The position numbers and the translations under genes are program-made. From Mucilaginibacter sp. (GTDB lineage Bacteria > Bacteroidota > Bacteroidia > Sphingobacteriales > Sphingobacteriaceae), in the NCBI RefSeq assembly GCF_028288185.1, contig NZ_JAQBOF010000004.1, forward strand, positions 113,187 to 177,186: a stretch of DNA of 64,000 nucleotides, read 5' to 3'. Shown here piece by piece: positions 63,586 to 64,000 of the stretch (position 1 is its first letter; every line of letters starts with the position of its first letter). The notes under the pieces are model-generated. The model made no database searches, was not told where the DNA came from, and worked only from the letters and a program-made list of their open reading frames with translations.

Positions 63586-64000
63586 TTACTTTAAAGGGGC
63601 CTTGCTGTTTGATGCTATAAATTGCCGAATGGCTGCAATGAATTCTGGTCGCTTTCGTGTGTCTTCTTCGCCGCTATGGGTGCCATTTTCTACTATAACA
63701 AGTTGTAGGCCAGGTCTCTGCTGTTTTAAGTCCTGAAGACTTAATATGAAGCTATCTTTACTGCCTACAATTCCAAGTGTTGGTACTTTAACAGCGGCGA
63801 CTTCTTCCGCAGAAATGAGTTGATCGCGGGAAGAGCGTATAATAGCTGCCATAGCAAAACGATCCTCGGCCGGATTAACAAGAGCGACTGCAGACCGCTT
63901 TTTAATTTCTTCGTCAGTAGCTTTCGCAGTATTGGGTGGAGCAATCCTTGTGTCAAAGGAAGGACTAAAGCCCAATCGCTCGGTTTCAGAGGCTTCACGT
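63586..64000 (-). CDS. Alpha/beta hydrolase, N-terminal part outside window
   Basis: The minus-strand frame is open to the window edge (REASETERLGFSPSFD...), so the gene starts beyond 64000. The visible 138 residues contain the C-terminal part of an alpha/beta-hydrolase: VKVPTLGIVGSKDSF, with the aspartate of the catalytic triad in GSKDS, and VIVENGTHSGEEDTRKRPEF, with the catalytic histidine in GTHSG. The nucleophile would be in the missing part. Esterase, lipase or haloperoxidase-like activity are all possible. Confidence 0.75.
   Translation of the reverse strand, partial: REASETERLGFSPSFDTRIAPPNTAKATDEEIKKRSAVALVNPAEDRFAMAAIIRSSRDQLISAEEVAAVKVPTLGIVGSKDSFILSLQDLKQQRPGLQLVIVENGTHSGEEDTRKRPEFIAAIRQFIASNSKAPLK

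Overview
The window looks like chromosome from a Bacteroidota of the Sphingobacteriaceae type (Pedobacter or Mucilaginibacter-like). Grounds are the moderately AT-rich composition, the near absence of Shine-Dalgarno spacing, a Bacteroidota-style promoter, GH106-type Tat-exported glycosidases, Rhs proteins with Bacteroidota-type N-termini, and surface proteins built on VGIGTT repeats. The genus is an inference; no rRNA gene, intact tRNA or strong single-copy marker is present.

Layout. 1-16.6 kb is carbohydrate metabolism: the end of an alginate-lyase-family gene and a GH10 xylanase; a minus-strand operon (MFS transporter, D-2-hydroxyacid dehydrogenase, two FGGY kinases, histidine phosphatase) with a divergent DeoR-type regulator; and two large Tat-exported GH106-like hydrolases. 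Two decayed copies of one small element, each with a winged-helix gene and related upstream DNA, lie at about 2.4-3.4 and 17.5-18.8 kb. 19.0-30.5 kb is a colinear type II secretion (Gsp) operon: lipoprotein, GspC-like, MORN-like protein, a protein in the GspK slot, three pseudopilins, GspF, prepilin peptidase, GspE, GspD, and GspL- and GspM-like proteins.

30.5-47.4 kb, nearly all on the minus strand, holds an IS1-family transposase, a mobile-element P-loop ATPase, a DUF4265 protein (probable immunity), an Rhs protein ending in an HNH nuclease, a second large Rhs-type protein, and a tandem array of six related VGIGTT/coiled-coil surface proteins. Four of the six are broken by single-base shifts or a stop codon. 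The array, the Rhs pair and the immunity gene could form one 14-kb transcription unit feeding a surface-displayed contact toxin.

47.4-61.2 kb is a mobile or defence-type region. It has a frameshifted acetyltransferase between inverted copies of a 19-20-bp sequence seen elsewhere in the window; a four-gene, tightly overlapped operon around a 1079-aa STAND NTPase with TPR-like repeats (the best candidate for an undescribed conflict system); a membrane-anchored beta-helix protein; a small serine recombinase; a long imperfect foldback; a frameshifted OB-fold lipoprotein; and a large serine recombinase coupled to a 57-codon gene. The dyad TTAAAGTTACTTTAATA stands at both edges of the 10.2-kb block carrying the STAND operon. 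The window ends with a PAS sensor protein lacking an ATPase domain and a partial alpha/beta hydrolase.

Single-base length changes in homopolymers break at least seven accessory genes, while the metabolic, secretion and STAND operons are intact. Either accessory DNA is decaying here or the assembly has homopolymer errors; reads would decide.
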